From positions 119,299 through 183,298 of the forward strand of contig MNCI01005245.1 of the NCBI GenBank assembly GCA_015680685.1: DNA of 64,000 nt. The letters run 5' to 3'. Positions 22,557 to 33,649 of the stretch are shown here, in pieces. The notes under the pieces are model-generated. The model was not told the origin of the DNA and did not search any database. It worked only from the letters and a program-made list of their open reading frames with translations. The position numbers and the translations under genes were made by a program. How positions within the stretch are numbered: the stretch's first letter is position 1; every line of letters begins with the position of its first letter. The stretch is from Gnetum montanum. Its lineage: Eukaryota; Streptophyta; Gnetopsida; Gnetales; Gnetaceae.

Positions 22557-25000
22557 GTCCAAAACTTAAGAAAATGGGTTAGTACATTCCATAATATATA
22601 TAAAATTAAAAAAATTTAAGGCATATATATAAATTTCAATGGTAGTAGAGCGTATTATTGGAATAAGGATGTAAAGGCTTATATCCATAGGTCCAAATCA
22701 CAAGATTTCACAATGCATGATATAGAAACACCATGAAATACCCAAAAATTGTCCATAATAAATCCATCATTTAATATGCAAATCAAATGCCTATATAAAT
22801 ACCAAAAGCATAACGTATCTATTACTACTGAGATAAATGCCACAAGTATAACCTATCTATCACATATTATTCAAAACAAGTAAAATGAAAGCTGGTCTCA
22901 TACTACTATCCATACAAGTAAACTTTGTTCATACATATAAATCCATAAACTCTTCCCCTTTTTGGATAGCACCCAAAAGGTAGGGAACATGAGAAGGACC
23001 AACTGCACAATTCCGTAAGATAAACTTTCCACCATATTTGCATAAATATTTAGCAAAGGATGAAAACATGATGGATATCGGTTATAGAATACATATCCTT
23101 TCGCATTTTTTTCATAGGACTAATGATGAGAGACCAAATTTCATTAAGAATGACCTATTATCTATTCATAGACCAAGAATGACCTATTATCTATTCATAG
23201 ACCAAGATAAGATTAGAAAATTAATGAGGCATAATTAATTTAATCCTTTTAATTGATATTCCATAGTATTTAAAACCAAAAGCTGAATACATAGTTTGAG
23301 CACTAAAGATCATGTAACTTGTCTTTGAACCAATAAGTCATTAGTAACATCATATCCTATGATTTCAAATAGCCACCCAATATACTCCTTTCATTTGAAG
23401 GGATTAGATTTCAAACAGATGAAAGCTGCTTAAGCATCGATGCTGAGAGAAGATAGATAAATATGCATGAAGACTATAAAAGACAAAAATCAAGACACAC
23501 CATATAGTCTGCATCTATTACCAATACCATATAAAAGCTCATTAAGCCTTTCTTAATTCATTCTACACATTCAAAAGACATAGCAATTCCATGCTAAGGA
23601 GAGTAAATATATATGCAATCAATTATTGAGAAATAGATCAAATCTTAGAAGAAGGTCAAAGAACATAACTTATCATAATACATGTTAAAGATCAAAAATA
23701 GCCAAGCATATCCTAATCAAAAGGTTCATAAGCCAATTTAAGATAACCATGTTGAGAGGAAACCTTAGTATAGAATATACATATTTTATCTATAATTTAC
23801 AAGATTACCTTTAAATGCCTTATCAAAAGAGAACATTAATACCTTTACTTACTCAAATGTGCTATTGAAAGTACTTGAGATTCCTTAGGTGAGTACTTAA
23901 CAACTCATATTTGTAATAAGGACATTTGATACACCATATATGATACTCAAATGATATAGTCTTAGCATATAAAAAGTTAAACATGTATCATTAATTTCTT
24001 AAAATAGTGCTCAAAAAGTAAATTGATATAACCTTGTAGAGATCAAGAGCTTGCATCAACAAAGATTATTTTTAGGTAAACATTCTAAAGATTTGGTAAA
24101 AAATGTTTACTCTTTTACCTTTATAACCTTACCAGATATTGGTATGAATATACTATTTGTTGCTTGTGTCCTAATAAGGGTGCTAGAGATTAGGGGCTTG
24201 TACTATAAATAACATGTTCTAGAGAGAATCTTCAAAGACTCCTCGTGCACTAATGCTTTCCCTACATATATGTCTTGTCTTCTTGAATAATCTTTTGTAG
24301 AGAGAGTGGTAATCTTTCCTTAAGCCTTTTAGGAACTTCAAGCTTTTTGTTAGTAAGGAATTTCTTTAATAGAAGCACAACAATCTTTAACTTTTGTAAT
24401 GTATTCATTGGTTGATCAATCATACATGAGTCACTTGCCTTTGTAGAGATAAATTTTTGAATCTCACCAATAAATTTGTAAAGTCACATTAAGATCAAGT
24501 ATGGAGACTTTTTAATTTTAAAGTCTCTCATTAGTGGTATCTCTACTAGATGATAAATATCATAGGATATTAGTAATGATAATAATTTTATTTTAAATGT
24601 AAGACTTCTTAAAAAGTTTAGGAATTTTGGTCAAGGACCTTAACTTCTTCAAATCATCTCATATTCATTAAGGATATAAAGATAGATTTTTTAATATTCA
24701 TAAAATAACTTTCAAACCCATTATATACCAATAAATAATAGAAGCTAAATCATGGGTATGCAAATGTCTCGATATTAGGAATTGATGAACACTTACAAAA
24801 CCTTATCTTGGAAACACTTTTGTTGGTCATATGTTGAAGCTCAACACCTTGGAAGATTAAGTGATCTTTTCTTTGGTAGACAAAGAATCCAAAGAGCATC
24901 TATTTAAAGAATTTCTTGTCTACTAATATTTATAAACAAAAACTAATCTACACTAAGTCTAGCAAGCAAAGGAATAAAGGCTTAAAATTACTTACCTTGC
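22557..25000. other. Internal part of element F with no recognisable coding sequence
   Basis: AT-rich, stops in all six frames. It holds a perfect 29-bp tandem duplication (23148-23176 and 23177-23205). A second AAAAAGGGGAAGAG purine run lies near 22945 on minus, resembling the PPT. No copia integrase or RT motif was found on either strand. Confidence 0.45.
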
Positions 25001-25869
25001 TTGCTTTCTAGCATGAACACGATTAATGGAGTTTTAGATAAGGTCCTCCATCATAGAGTACATCCTTATCATGCAACTTTCCTTTTCTTTCATTAGCACT
25101 TTTGTCTATATCCTCAAGCGAATGTGAGATTCCTTCTTTGTCATGTTCATGTTCTTCAAAATGGGAGGACTCATAATTTTTGATAGGTAGAGGTTTTGAT
25201 CCCTTAATTTCATTAGAGACTATCCCTTCCTCTTGTTCATTTGTTCTCCATGCTTTTGTACCTTGCAAAATACACTTACTAAACTTCTCTTGACAAGACC
25301 AAGTAGTTATGTTATTTTGCTTTATATATGGATGATAATACCCTTGTTCATGTTCACATACTTTACAAAAAAAATCTAAAGTATCTCTAATTTGGATAGG
25401 ATTATCATACCTAGGCTTGTATATTCTTTTAGATGATACTAAACTTGTACAAGAATTATTTTGGGAGACCTCCTCTCGATTGTTGTTTTTGTATTGATTT
25501 TGAAACTTTTTTTGACTTTTACTCCTTACCTCTTGTGTATCCCTACACTTCTACTCATCCAAGTGGATTAGTAATTGAACCTCAGCTTTTACTTTTGAGA
25601 GTTCCCTTTTTAAAGTAGAGCATAAAGTATAAAGTTTAGAGATTTTTCTATGTAAATTTTTCTTTACTTTTCTAGGTAGATAGAGTCAAGAAATAATTTC
25701 TTCATGTAATTCATTATACCTTTCATCAATTTTACCTTTAGATTCATCAAGAACTCATGTGGAATCTTCATTTGTGAGGGTCATGCATATGAGATGTGAG
25801 TCCTTTGTAGCATCATCTACCTATTCCTCTCTTTGATCATCATCCTAGCTAGTGTAGAGGTTGTTCTTT

Positions 25870-26825
25870 TTGGACTTAGTTTCAGATTGATCTCTCTTTT
25901 AAAACTTTCTAGCATTAGGACATTCAAAGGCCACATGGCCTCTTCCACAACAAGCCCACCATTCTATAGAAGATGCATTAATATTTCAATTGTAAAAATT
26001 CTTACCTTTTTCTTTACCTTTGGTGCTAAATTGATTTAAGCTTGGTTGATTAAAGCTTCTGCCTTTTCTTGCAAGAAATCTTTGAACTCTTCTAGATAGG
26101 AGGGTCAACTCGTCTTTACTATTTACTTGTTGTTTAGGAGGCTTTATCTCCTTTGATGAAGATTTTAGGGTGATGGCCTTTTCCTTTATTGCACCTTCAC
26201 TAATGAGGTTAATCTCATAGGCAATAAGTGCAATTTAAAGTTCTTCAAATTTTAGTATAGAAAAATTCTTGATTTCTTTCGTGGTTGTTACTTTAGGTCT
26301 AGATTTAGGTTGCAAAGTTCTTATCAACTTTATGATAACATCAGTTTTAGGTAGAACCTTACTAGTACCTCTAATTGCTACAATAAGATTATTTATCCTA
26401 GAGAAGTAGTCCTTAATCTTTTCTCTTTCTCTCATTTTCAATTTATTGTATTCACTTTTTAACACTAGAAGTTTTGATTATTTTACTACTGATGTACCTT
26501 CATAGGTTACTTCTAATGTTTTCCAAATTTCTTTAACGGTCTTACATGAACATGAACTTATCTTTTTCATCAAAGGACAATAAAGATTTTCTCAAAGGAC
26601 AATAAAGATAATTCTTTCCTTTAGAATCAAACATGAACTTATCTTTTTCATCTTGTGTCCATTTGATTCTTGGCTTGGTAGCTAAAGTGTTACTATCGAT
26701 GGGTGGTGCACAGCTTTTGAGAATAGACTCCTAGACATCAAATTTTCCATGGATTTGAAGAATCCTTACATTCTTGCTTTTTAATCCATGAAGTTGGTCC
26801 CATTAAACATTAGTGGCTTGGTGTA
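25870..26825 (-). pseudogene. Copia-type gag of element F
   Basis: Minus strand: KPLMFNGTNFMD near 26810, then VKEIWKTLEVTYEGTS and LKSEYNKLKMREREKIKDYF, the UBN2/gag_2 domain pattern of plant copia Gag (LLR...FKM...ETIxEYFxR). A zinc knuckle WWACCGRGHVAFEC follows near 25930, with one knuckle residue pattern altered. The stretch 26235-26465 is fully open. Stops and a short duplication near 26545-26640 break the rest. A Glu/Lys-rich low-complexity tail continues to about 25000. Confidence 0.8.
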
Positions 26826-26882
26826 GGGTGTCCCTTTCATCATGCACTCTTGAGATGTGAAGCACGAACTTGAGAGTACTAA

Positions 26883-26894
26883 GCTCTAATACCA
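26883..26894 (-). other. Primer binding site of element F
   Basis: TGGTATTAGAGC on minus, two bases after the LTR end. One transition from the plant initiator-Met site TGGTATCAGAGC. Confidence 0.78.
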
Positions 26895-26896
26895 CT

Positions 26897-27602
26897 TAAG
26901 GATCGAGAACTTAGAAGGGGGGTTGAATAAGTTCTCCAATTAAAAGAAATATAGCCACCAATAATAACACATAATTTTTTATGTGGTTCTCCAACTTGGG
27001 TACCTCTACACTTGGAGGGTAGAATCCTTGCACATCTCTAGACCTTATTCCTTAGAAAAATGAGGTTTCAAGGATACCACAACCTTTACAAGTTTGAGCT
27101 TTGCTTGGAGTGTTTTCTTACTAGATACACACTCAACCTCGTAAGGTCCCAACAAGCTCAAAATGTGGTTTAAAGGATCCCATAATGTTTACAAAATTTC
27201 TATACTTAAACATTTACCCTTAGATGTGTAACTGGAAATGTAGATGTCTACGCTTAGACATCTATCCTTAGATGTTTATCTTAGGAAGTAGACATCTACT
27301 GTCAATTGGAGATGTCTCCCTTCAAGATCACTTTAATTTTTGAAGCATTGCTTTATCATTTTTGTATCTTGATAATCCTTGGAGTATCTTCATTTGACTC
27401 ATAGACTCTGTTTGAATTCTAGCTCTCATCATTTCTTCTTAGCCCTCATTTTGACATCTTGACATAGCTCTCATTCTGTCTCAGCTCTCCTTTTGAAGTC
27501 TTAGCATGATATGTTCCTTCTTGATCTTGGAAGACTATAAGTATAAACACATTTCTATATTTTTCATTTTTTCTAAGGTTTTAACATACCAAAAGGTTAA
27601 CA
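26897..27602 (-). repeat. 5' LTR of element F (internally deleted)
   Basis: 706 bp against 1092 bp for its partner; a block of some 390 bases is missing, with the break at about 27190 where the text jumps to AAACATTTACCC. The end at 27602 (GGTTAACA) matches 19856. Confidence 0.72.
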
Positions 27603-27746
27603 CTCTCCCTACTAGATGGTGAACAAGGGTTGCACTTGAGAAAAGGAATGGGATACAAAGAAACTTGCATCAATAATCATACTTGCACATGCTCTAAGCA
27701 ACACATGCACATACAATATCACATATAGGATTGACATAATCCCTCT

Positions 27747-28625
27747 TGATGAGCAGCAAGTATTCCCTATGCCCAACCATATGAATCACTAGCATGCCCA
27801 CATGATCTGGTCAAATTCTATGAACTTATTTTACCTACGTGAGCTATATTCTTAGATAGCAAAACACATGTGATTACTGGTCATTGTCTTTCTAATAATC
27901 ACTTGTGTTAACTGGTTCATATGGCTAAGTGTGATTAAATGTAAAATATTTATTTTTTAATTTTTATTATTTTCTTTATTGGTAAAATGATTAAGTAAAG
28001 AAAGAGTTGAATATTAATTGTGCTAATTAATTAACTAAACTATCGTAAACATGGAGCATCCATTTCCACTTTCTGTATCAATCTTGAATGTATACTAATA
28101 TTGCTGTGTTAGCAACTATTTATTGTGAGGCATACCATGAATTCACTGTTGAGATTACTAAGTGTTAGTATATTATACTTGAAGTGGTTATAGTCATGTT
28201 ACTTACGAAATAGAATATTAAGTGCTTAAGGTCAAGAAGAAAAAAGAAAATTGCATTCAAAGTAAAATACTAGAAAATAAACTGAATTCATATATTGCGA
28301 TGGATAGAAGATATCTTGATTTTATTGTCATTCATGCAACTATGTCCATGTACATATTGCACTCAAATATAATTTCATGCAATAAATTCAATCCATGTTG
28401 TAGGCACTCAAAGGAAAAAGTTTGCTAAGTTCTGTATAAAGAAACTACAAGAGTTTGGCTAAAAAATTAACTAAAATAATGCCATAAATATGGTTAATGT
28501 ACTCACTTATATAGGCTTTGGGAGGATTTGCATCGATGCACATGCATGAATGCATCTTAAGATGTATTGATGAGGATGCATCGATGGGCATGTGTCAATT
28601 TAGCTATCTTATTGATGCTTCATCA
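27747..28625 (-). repeat. 3' LTR of element D
   Basis: 879 bp, TGATGAAGCATCAAT at 28625 to the terminal TGATGAGCAGC at 27747 on plus. Its promoter has GATGCATC-type palindromes at 28529-28584 (GCATCGATGCACATGCATG and GGATGCATCGA) instead of GATATC, before a TATATAAG box (minus, near 28506-28513). A decayed purine tract (CTTGGTGGTA) adjoins at 28626-28635. Confidence 0.8.
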
Positions 28626-28829
28626 TACCACCAAGATTGACTATAAACTTGTCCTCAAGTAAACAAAAATGGAATCAAGTTTCTTAAAAAAATTAGGGAA
28701 ATATGGAACTAACTGACTAATTGGATTTGATAGATAAAATAACTCTTGAGTGCCAGGTTGTACAGATTACAAAATTGGTGCAATTTACAAAGAATTTGGA
28801 CACTTGACCAAAAATTGGTAGATGCTTAT

Positions 28830-31700
28830 TAGATGAATTGAGGTAGGATAAAGTCATCACATCGTTCTTGGAGGTGGAGGCTTCTATTGTACGGAGGATT
28901 ATTCATCATGTCATAATGGTGTTGGAGGCCTAGGTTGTCTTATTGTTGTTGTTGCTACAACGAAAAGTTGAAAGGCATCCAGAAGTGTCCTCAATTTTTT
29001 CTCTTTGTCTCATGGATCATAAAAGATCCAAGTTGCTTTGCCTAGATGAGCTAGTGTAGGTACATTCTATGGGTATGACAGTGAGGAAAACAGCTCCTTT
29101 ACATTGATAAACTAGGTTGCAAATTGTTTACGTTTGATGTTAAATGTATAGACAAAATTTTGTAGCTCATGGTAGTCATGCATCCTTTTGGTTAGGTTCC
29201 CAATAACAGATTATTAATTAGTAAATTTTCTTTTAAGAACTTGAAGCTCTGTGTTGGTCACTTCCAACTTCTTTTTAGTCTCTTTGTAGAGCTTGAACTC
29301 AACCTTATAAAGGAGGTAAGAGCTGGCTACCTGCTTCTATAGTTCTGTTTTGGATCTTTTTGTTATTAGCAGTACCAAGTTTTCATATTAGAGGTTGGCA
29401 AACTTTATGTATTTGGTTATCTCCTCAATCTACAACTCCTCTAGGTGAATCTCAACTTGGTTATATGTGTTGAGTCCATCAAATATGGGTTGCTATACAC
29501 CACCTCTTTGTTGGAGTTGTTGGAGGGCTCTGTTCACCTTTGTCTTAGCCAACATGATTTCATTTTTGTTGACTTCTTTAAGCATCATAACTTGGTCCTT
29601 GTAGTGATTTTTAACTTGTTTATATTTTAGGGTTTTTTCTTCCAAACAATGACCTCAATTCTAGTCTTCTAGTGAAGGGCCTAATCCTCCTCCATCCAGA
29701 TATTTTTATTTTTTGTAGCCAACCTCCTCAAGTCTAGGTTTACTTCTGCAAGCTGTTTTTGTTGTTGGTGTTTGTATTCTATCATTTGATATTTTTTTTG
29801 CTTAGCATTCTATAGGTAACGATTATCTTAGGTTAGCAAGAAGTTTTACTTACAAACTTGATGAAGATCACGGTCAGTGGAATTTGACATTGATTTTGAT
29901 AGTAGCACATAAAAAAAATTAAGTTTCTCAGTAGCATTTTCAATTTCTTGATAGTTTTGTTAAAGATGTTAAAAGAATTCATATTTGATGAGTTCTTACC
30001 TAAGAATGATAGGGTGTGACAAGTGGGCTTGAAGTTTTTCAATCTCAGTGGATAATCATTGATTGTTGATGGTGGCCTCATCAACTTTCATGTTTGCAAT
30101 CAAGAGCTTACTCCTTATTTTCAATAGTTGTGACTAGGTAGCTGATATATCTTTCGAGAGATCAAAGATACCTAGAATCGATTGCCTGACTCCCACTAGT
30201 TGTTCTAATAGTTCTTTATGTTGGATAGCACTTATCATTCTACTCCTTGCTCTTTTTGATGCTTGTATAACTATCATGACAACAACATTAGCAACAAATG
30301 TAGTATAAGTGCTTAAAGCTTCTCCAACATGATCACCTTTGCTGCTGTCTCTTGCCCTTTATGTGGCATAACCAAGACTATCGCTCCTTCATCTTCTTTT
30401 AGCATTACAGTGAAGGTTGTTACATTCTTAGAAATTTTTGGGAATGCTTATCCTCTTATGGACACAATAACTTCTCTAACACTAGGTTGAGAGTGAATGG
30501 ATGCTTGTTTTCTTTATTAAAAGAATAATGATATCATTCCATTGTCTAGCTAGTTGATGATTCTTGTGACCTTATTTAGATGGCTTATGGCTAGATGGTA
30601 CATCAAAGATTCTCCACTATCTTTGAAGGCTTTTTGTTTTTGCAATAGCTACTCTCTAAATTTCCTTAGATTCTTTGTAGCTACCAACATTTTAGGTGTT
30701 TTCTTCGATGTTTTAGGTGATGGTGCTAGTGGTTGCTCCTCCTCTTGAAGCTTGGTAAGCAATTTATCTTTCATGATTTCCTGCCATGAAATAGTAAGAG
30801 CTCTTTTGACCACATCACTTGAGTAGTGTGGTATCCCTTCTATTTTAGGGTTTTTTATGAGGCATGAGAAGTGATGTGTCTTCCTTCCCTTCTCATTCTC
30901 CTTGAAACACTTTTCTATTTCACAAAAGATAAGTTATGAAAGGTTGACTAGAATTTTTTTGCTTAGAGTTGAACATGCCCTAGTAGAGAAGGTTGTGACC
31001 TTGCTTGGCCTTACCATTAGATTGAGATGATATACTACAATCTTGAAGTATGCCCACTCTACCTAAGTGAGAGCATCATACTCCTTATGGTCCACTCCAT
31101 AGCACTATTAAACCCACTCTTTCTTGGCCTCTAGGTTCACTTGAGTAGATATGTTTACTAGCTTTGCCTCGATGTTGGGTAATCTAAGGGCCTTTGTAAT
31201 TGCTTCAACCAAGTATGAGATGGTAATGTCCTTAATTTTAACATTGGTATCTCCTTGTTAGTTGTTCCAAAAGAGGTAAGTTTCTCCCATGTACCATTCC
31301 CCATTGTTGGAGAGAATGGACCATAGTAGAGATCCTTAAAGTCATGTTCTAACTAGTTTTGGTGCAAGCTCCAAGAATGGTTCGAAATTAAGCTCTTGAA
31401 GGATGGAGCTCTAAATTTTCTTGGTGCAAAGCATCTTCAATAAGGCATCTATAAGTGTAACCTAAAGATTAGATCATGATCTTGAAACTTCATCTCGCTT
31501 AGATTACCCTATTTCTACTATAGAATTCTAATGAACTTCATCTCAGGCTCCTCATGTTGGGATTCGGTAGCATGGATAGCTTCAACTACTCATTCTTGGG
31601 GTTGTTGTTGCCATTGTTGTTATTGGTCCATTCCACCATGTGGTCACTTTTCCTTGGCCTGTGATGGCCCTTCTACATGTGGTGCTTGCTTAGGTGCCAT
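28830..31700 (-). pseudogene. Accessory coiled-coil ORF of element D (copy 2)
   Basis: Starts MAPKQAPHVEGPSQAKEK at 31700, right after a TATGATCATAG acceptor-like end. Near 31300-31100 it reads EWYMGETYLFWNN and later ISYLVEAITKALRLPNIEAK, residue for residue alignable to copy 1 (ECYLGEIYQFWHN; FSIKAIAEVLNLPNTRPK). Near 29350-29220 VEFKLYKETKKKLEVTNTEL aligns with TEFAELKKTLQRLEVANSEL of copy 1. Overall length (~2.87 kb) is also alike. The remainder is Leu/Lys/Glu/Gln-rich coiled coil with several stops and shifts. The two copies share start, domain order and length though they are diverged and on opposite strands. This supports a real family gene rather than chance. The 3' end is approximate. 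Confidence 0.7.
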
Positions 31701-31719
31701 CTATGATCATAAACATAAC

Positions 31720-32340
31720 ATAGGATTAATTCCTTAGGCATAATCCTTATTTTCTTTAGATACATTTCTTTGTTTGATTGGGCTATGTTTATTGGTAAAA
31801 CATTAGAATTTCATTGTTAAGTCCTTATTTAGTGGTTGCAGGCTTATGATATTATTTTATTCATTCTTTAATAGAGATTGATTATTGATATTAACACTTG
31901 TGATTATTAATTTAATAATATTTTAATATCTTATTAATGTGAAGTTAGAAAAATTTTCTAAAAATTTTCTTTGAAAATCAAGTGTTTGATGACCCTATGA
32001 TGTAAAGTGTACCTTCAGTAGCTTGAGGATTGAAGAATGGGTGAAAATGGTTAAACTAGTGAGAAGTTATGGCTTTTGGAATGTTCTGTGCTCTAAAAAA
32101 TTCAAAAACTTCTTGTGCATTTGTGAGAAAATGTGAAAAATGAGCTTAGTGTTATGTGTATTTATAGGATTTTTGTGCCATGTTAGTGGGGATGCATCGA
32201 CATAAGTATTCATAACTATATTTTCACTTGAGATATCGAAGAATTTTGAACGAGTTTATCATCAAAACAAGAGCAAAATGGAAGCCAAAAATCTAGAAAA
32301 TTAGAGCAACAACATAACTGAGGATATGATTCAAAAAATT
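31720..32340 (-). promoter_or_regulatory. Internal promoter-like block of element D
   Basis: On minus: a palindrome-bearing block with TCGATGCATCC (32200-32190), then CCTATAAATACACATAACAC with a TATA box at 32166-32159, then a leader of ~450 bases to the MAPKQ start. The 11-mer GGATGCATCGA (plus) at 32190-32200 occurs identically in this element's own LTR promoter at 28574-28584. A donor-like GAAG|GTACAC is near 32010; the acceptor-like AG is at 31701. Confidence 0.45.
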
Positions 32341-33640
32341 GGAGAAATCTGAGCATGTGGAATGAGCAATTAAAGGAATTTTGTTATCCCAAGGTTAAGC
32401 AAAAATTTGATGTTGCAAGCTATCAAGAGGATCAAGATTGTAATGAGTCCTATGGTTAGGGGTTTTAACTTGAAGAAAATCAAAAGATATGCAAGTGGAT
32501 CCTTCCCAAAGTAGGCTTATGCCTAATATGTCCTTGCATAACCTCATTACAAGGAGTTCGTAGGCAGCTAAGATTATGAATGATTGTCTTAAGTCAAACT
32601 CTATACTCGTGTGAAAAATTATCTTAGGATTATGGAAACTATAGGTTAAATCTATCAATTTACCATGGTATGAGATAGTGAGGTGAGAGAAAATAGAGTA
32701 TGAGAATGGTAGAAAAAGAACGGTAGATGAGAAATCCATATCATGGTTGCATGGAATCCCTAGTAAAATTTGATATTAATATGATCCTGATATTGTTCTG
32801 TTCCAAGTCTAGACTAAGTCCATTTCAATTTCAGTCACCTCGCATTGATGTATTCCTTCTCTCCTACCATTAAGAACCTATGACAACCATAAGGAATAAT
32901 CATCAATCTAAGAAAAGAAGAAAAGAGAATAAGGAAGTGGGTAGGACATTAGTTACAGGGATGCCCATAACTACTGCTTGTAGCCCATGAGATTGTTAAA
33001 GTAATGTGGTTTGAATTTCCATTGTTATTTATTTTATTTATTTATTTTAAATGGGAACCACACCATGTAGAGACATGCTACTTTTTATGGTCAACATTGG
33101 GAGTGATGATATACAAATGAGGAGTCATAGAATTAAAGAAGGAAGTTGAGACAAGAACATCCCTTAATGGCACACCCATTTTTATTTCCACTTGGTCCTT
33201 TCCCAATTCATTGGATAACAATATTACATGTTACTTTTGGTTTTTATGGAAAAGAACCTTCATGTTCACATGATGTAGACTCCACATGAAACAGATGGAA
33301 TAAATGGATGCCATGTACTCACTACTTCATACCACTAGAAAATTGATAGATTGTTAATAGAGAACATAATCCAAGGATAAAGTTGGTTTTTTGTAATTAA
33401 TCATAACTTTGCTAGTTGTGTTATACAACTTCCAAAATTTGTAGTAGTCATGGAACCAAATGATAGATTTCAAGTAGGACCAATTGAAAATAATAGGAAA
33501 ATATCAAGAAGATAAAATATATATAAAATAATTAGTAAAATATTAAGAAAATGAAAAACATATAAATAATGTTTCAAAAGAAAAAGAAGAAAACTCTTTT
33601 ATTCTTGTCAAGGTGTTATGGTAGATGGATATCTCTCCCA
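32341..33640 (-). other. 3' noncoding region of element D
   Basis: Counterpart of 10311-11735 and of 49076-50800: blocks around 32840-32950 (CGAGGTGACTGA-type on minus) and 33000-33070 match across copies. No coding frame recognised. Confidence 0.45.
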
Positions 33641-33649
33641 TGATTAAGT

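Larger units (their letters stand above)
21445..27602 (-). mobile_element. Ty1/copia-type element without visible pol (element F)
   Basis: Two direct LTRs in minus orientation (26897-27602 and 21445-22536) enclose 4.36 kb. PBS to initiator tRNA-Met, a copia-type gag and a PPT lie in the right order. I see no integrase, RT or RNase H motifs between the gag (ending near 25870) and the PPT at 22537. The element therefore looks non-autonomous or pol-deleted. No target-site duplication is evident (GTTTT / CTCTC flanks). Both LTR termini have drifted (TG/CA to TA/TA in places), so it is old. Confidence 0.75.

Noticed and set aside
23148-23205. A CRISPR-like or regulatory repeat
   Set aside because: It is just one 29-bp unit duplicated once in tandem, in a plant transposon, with no spacers.
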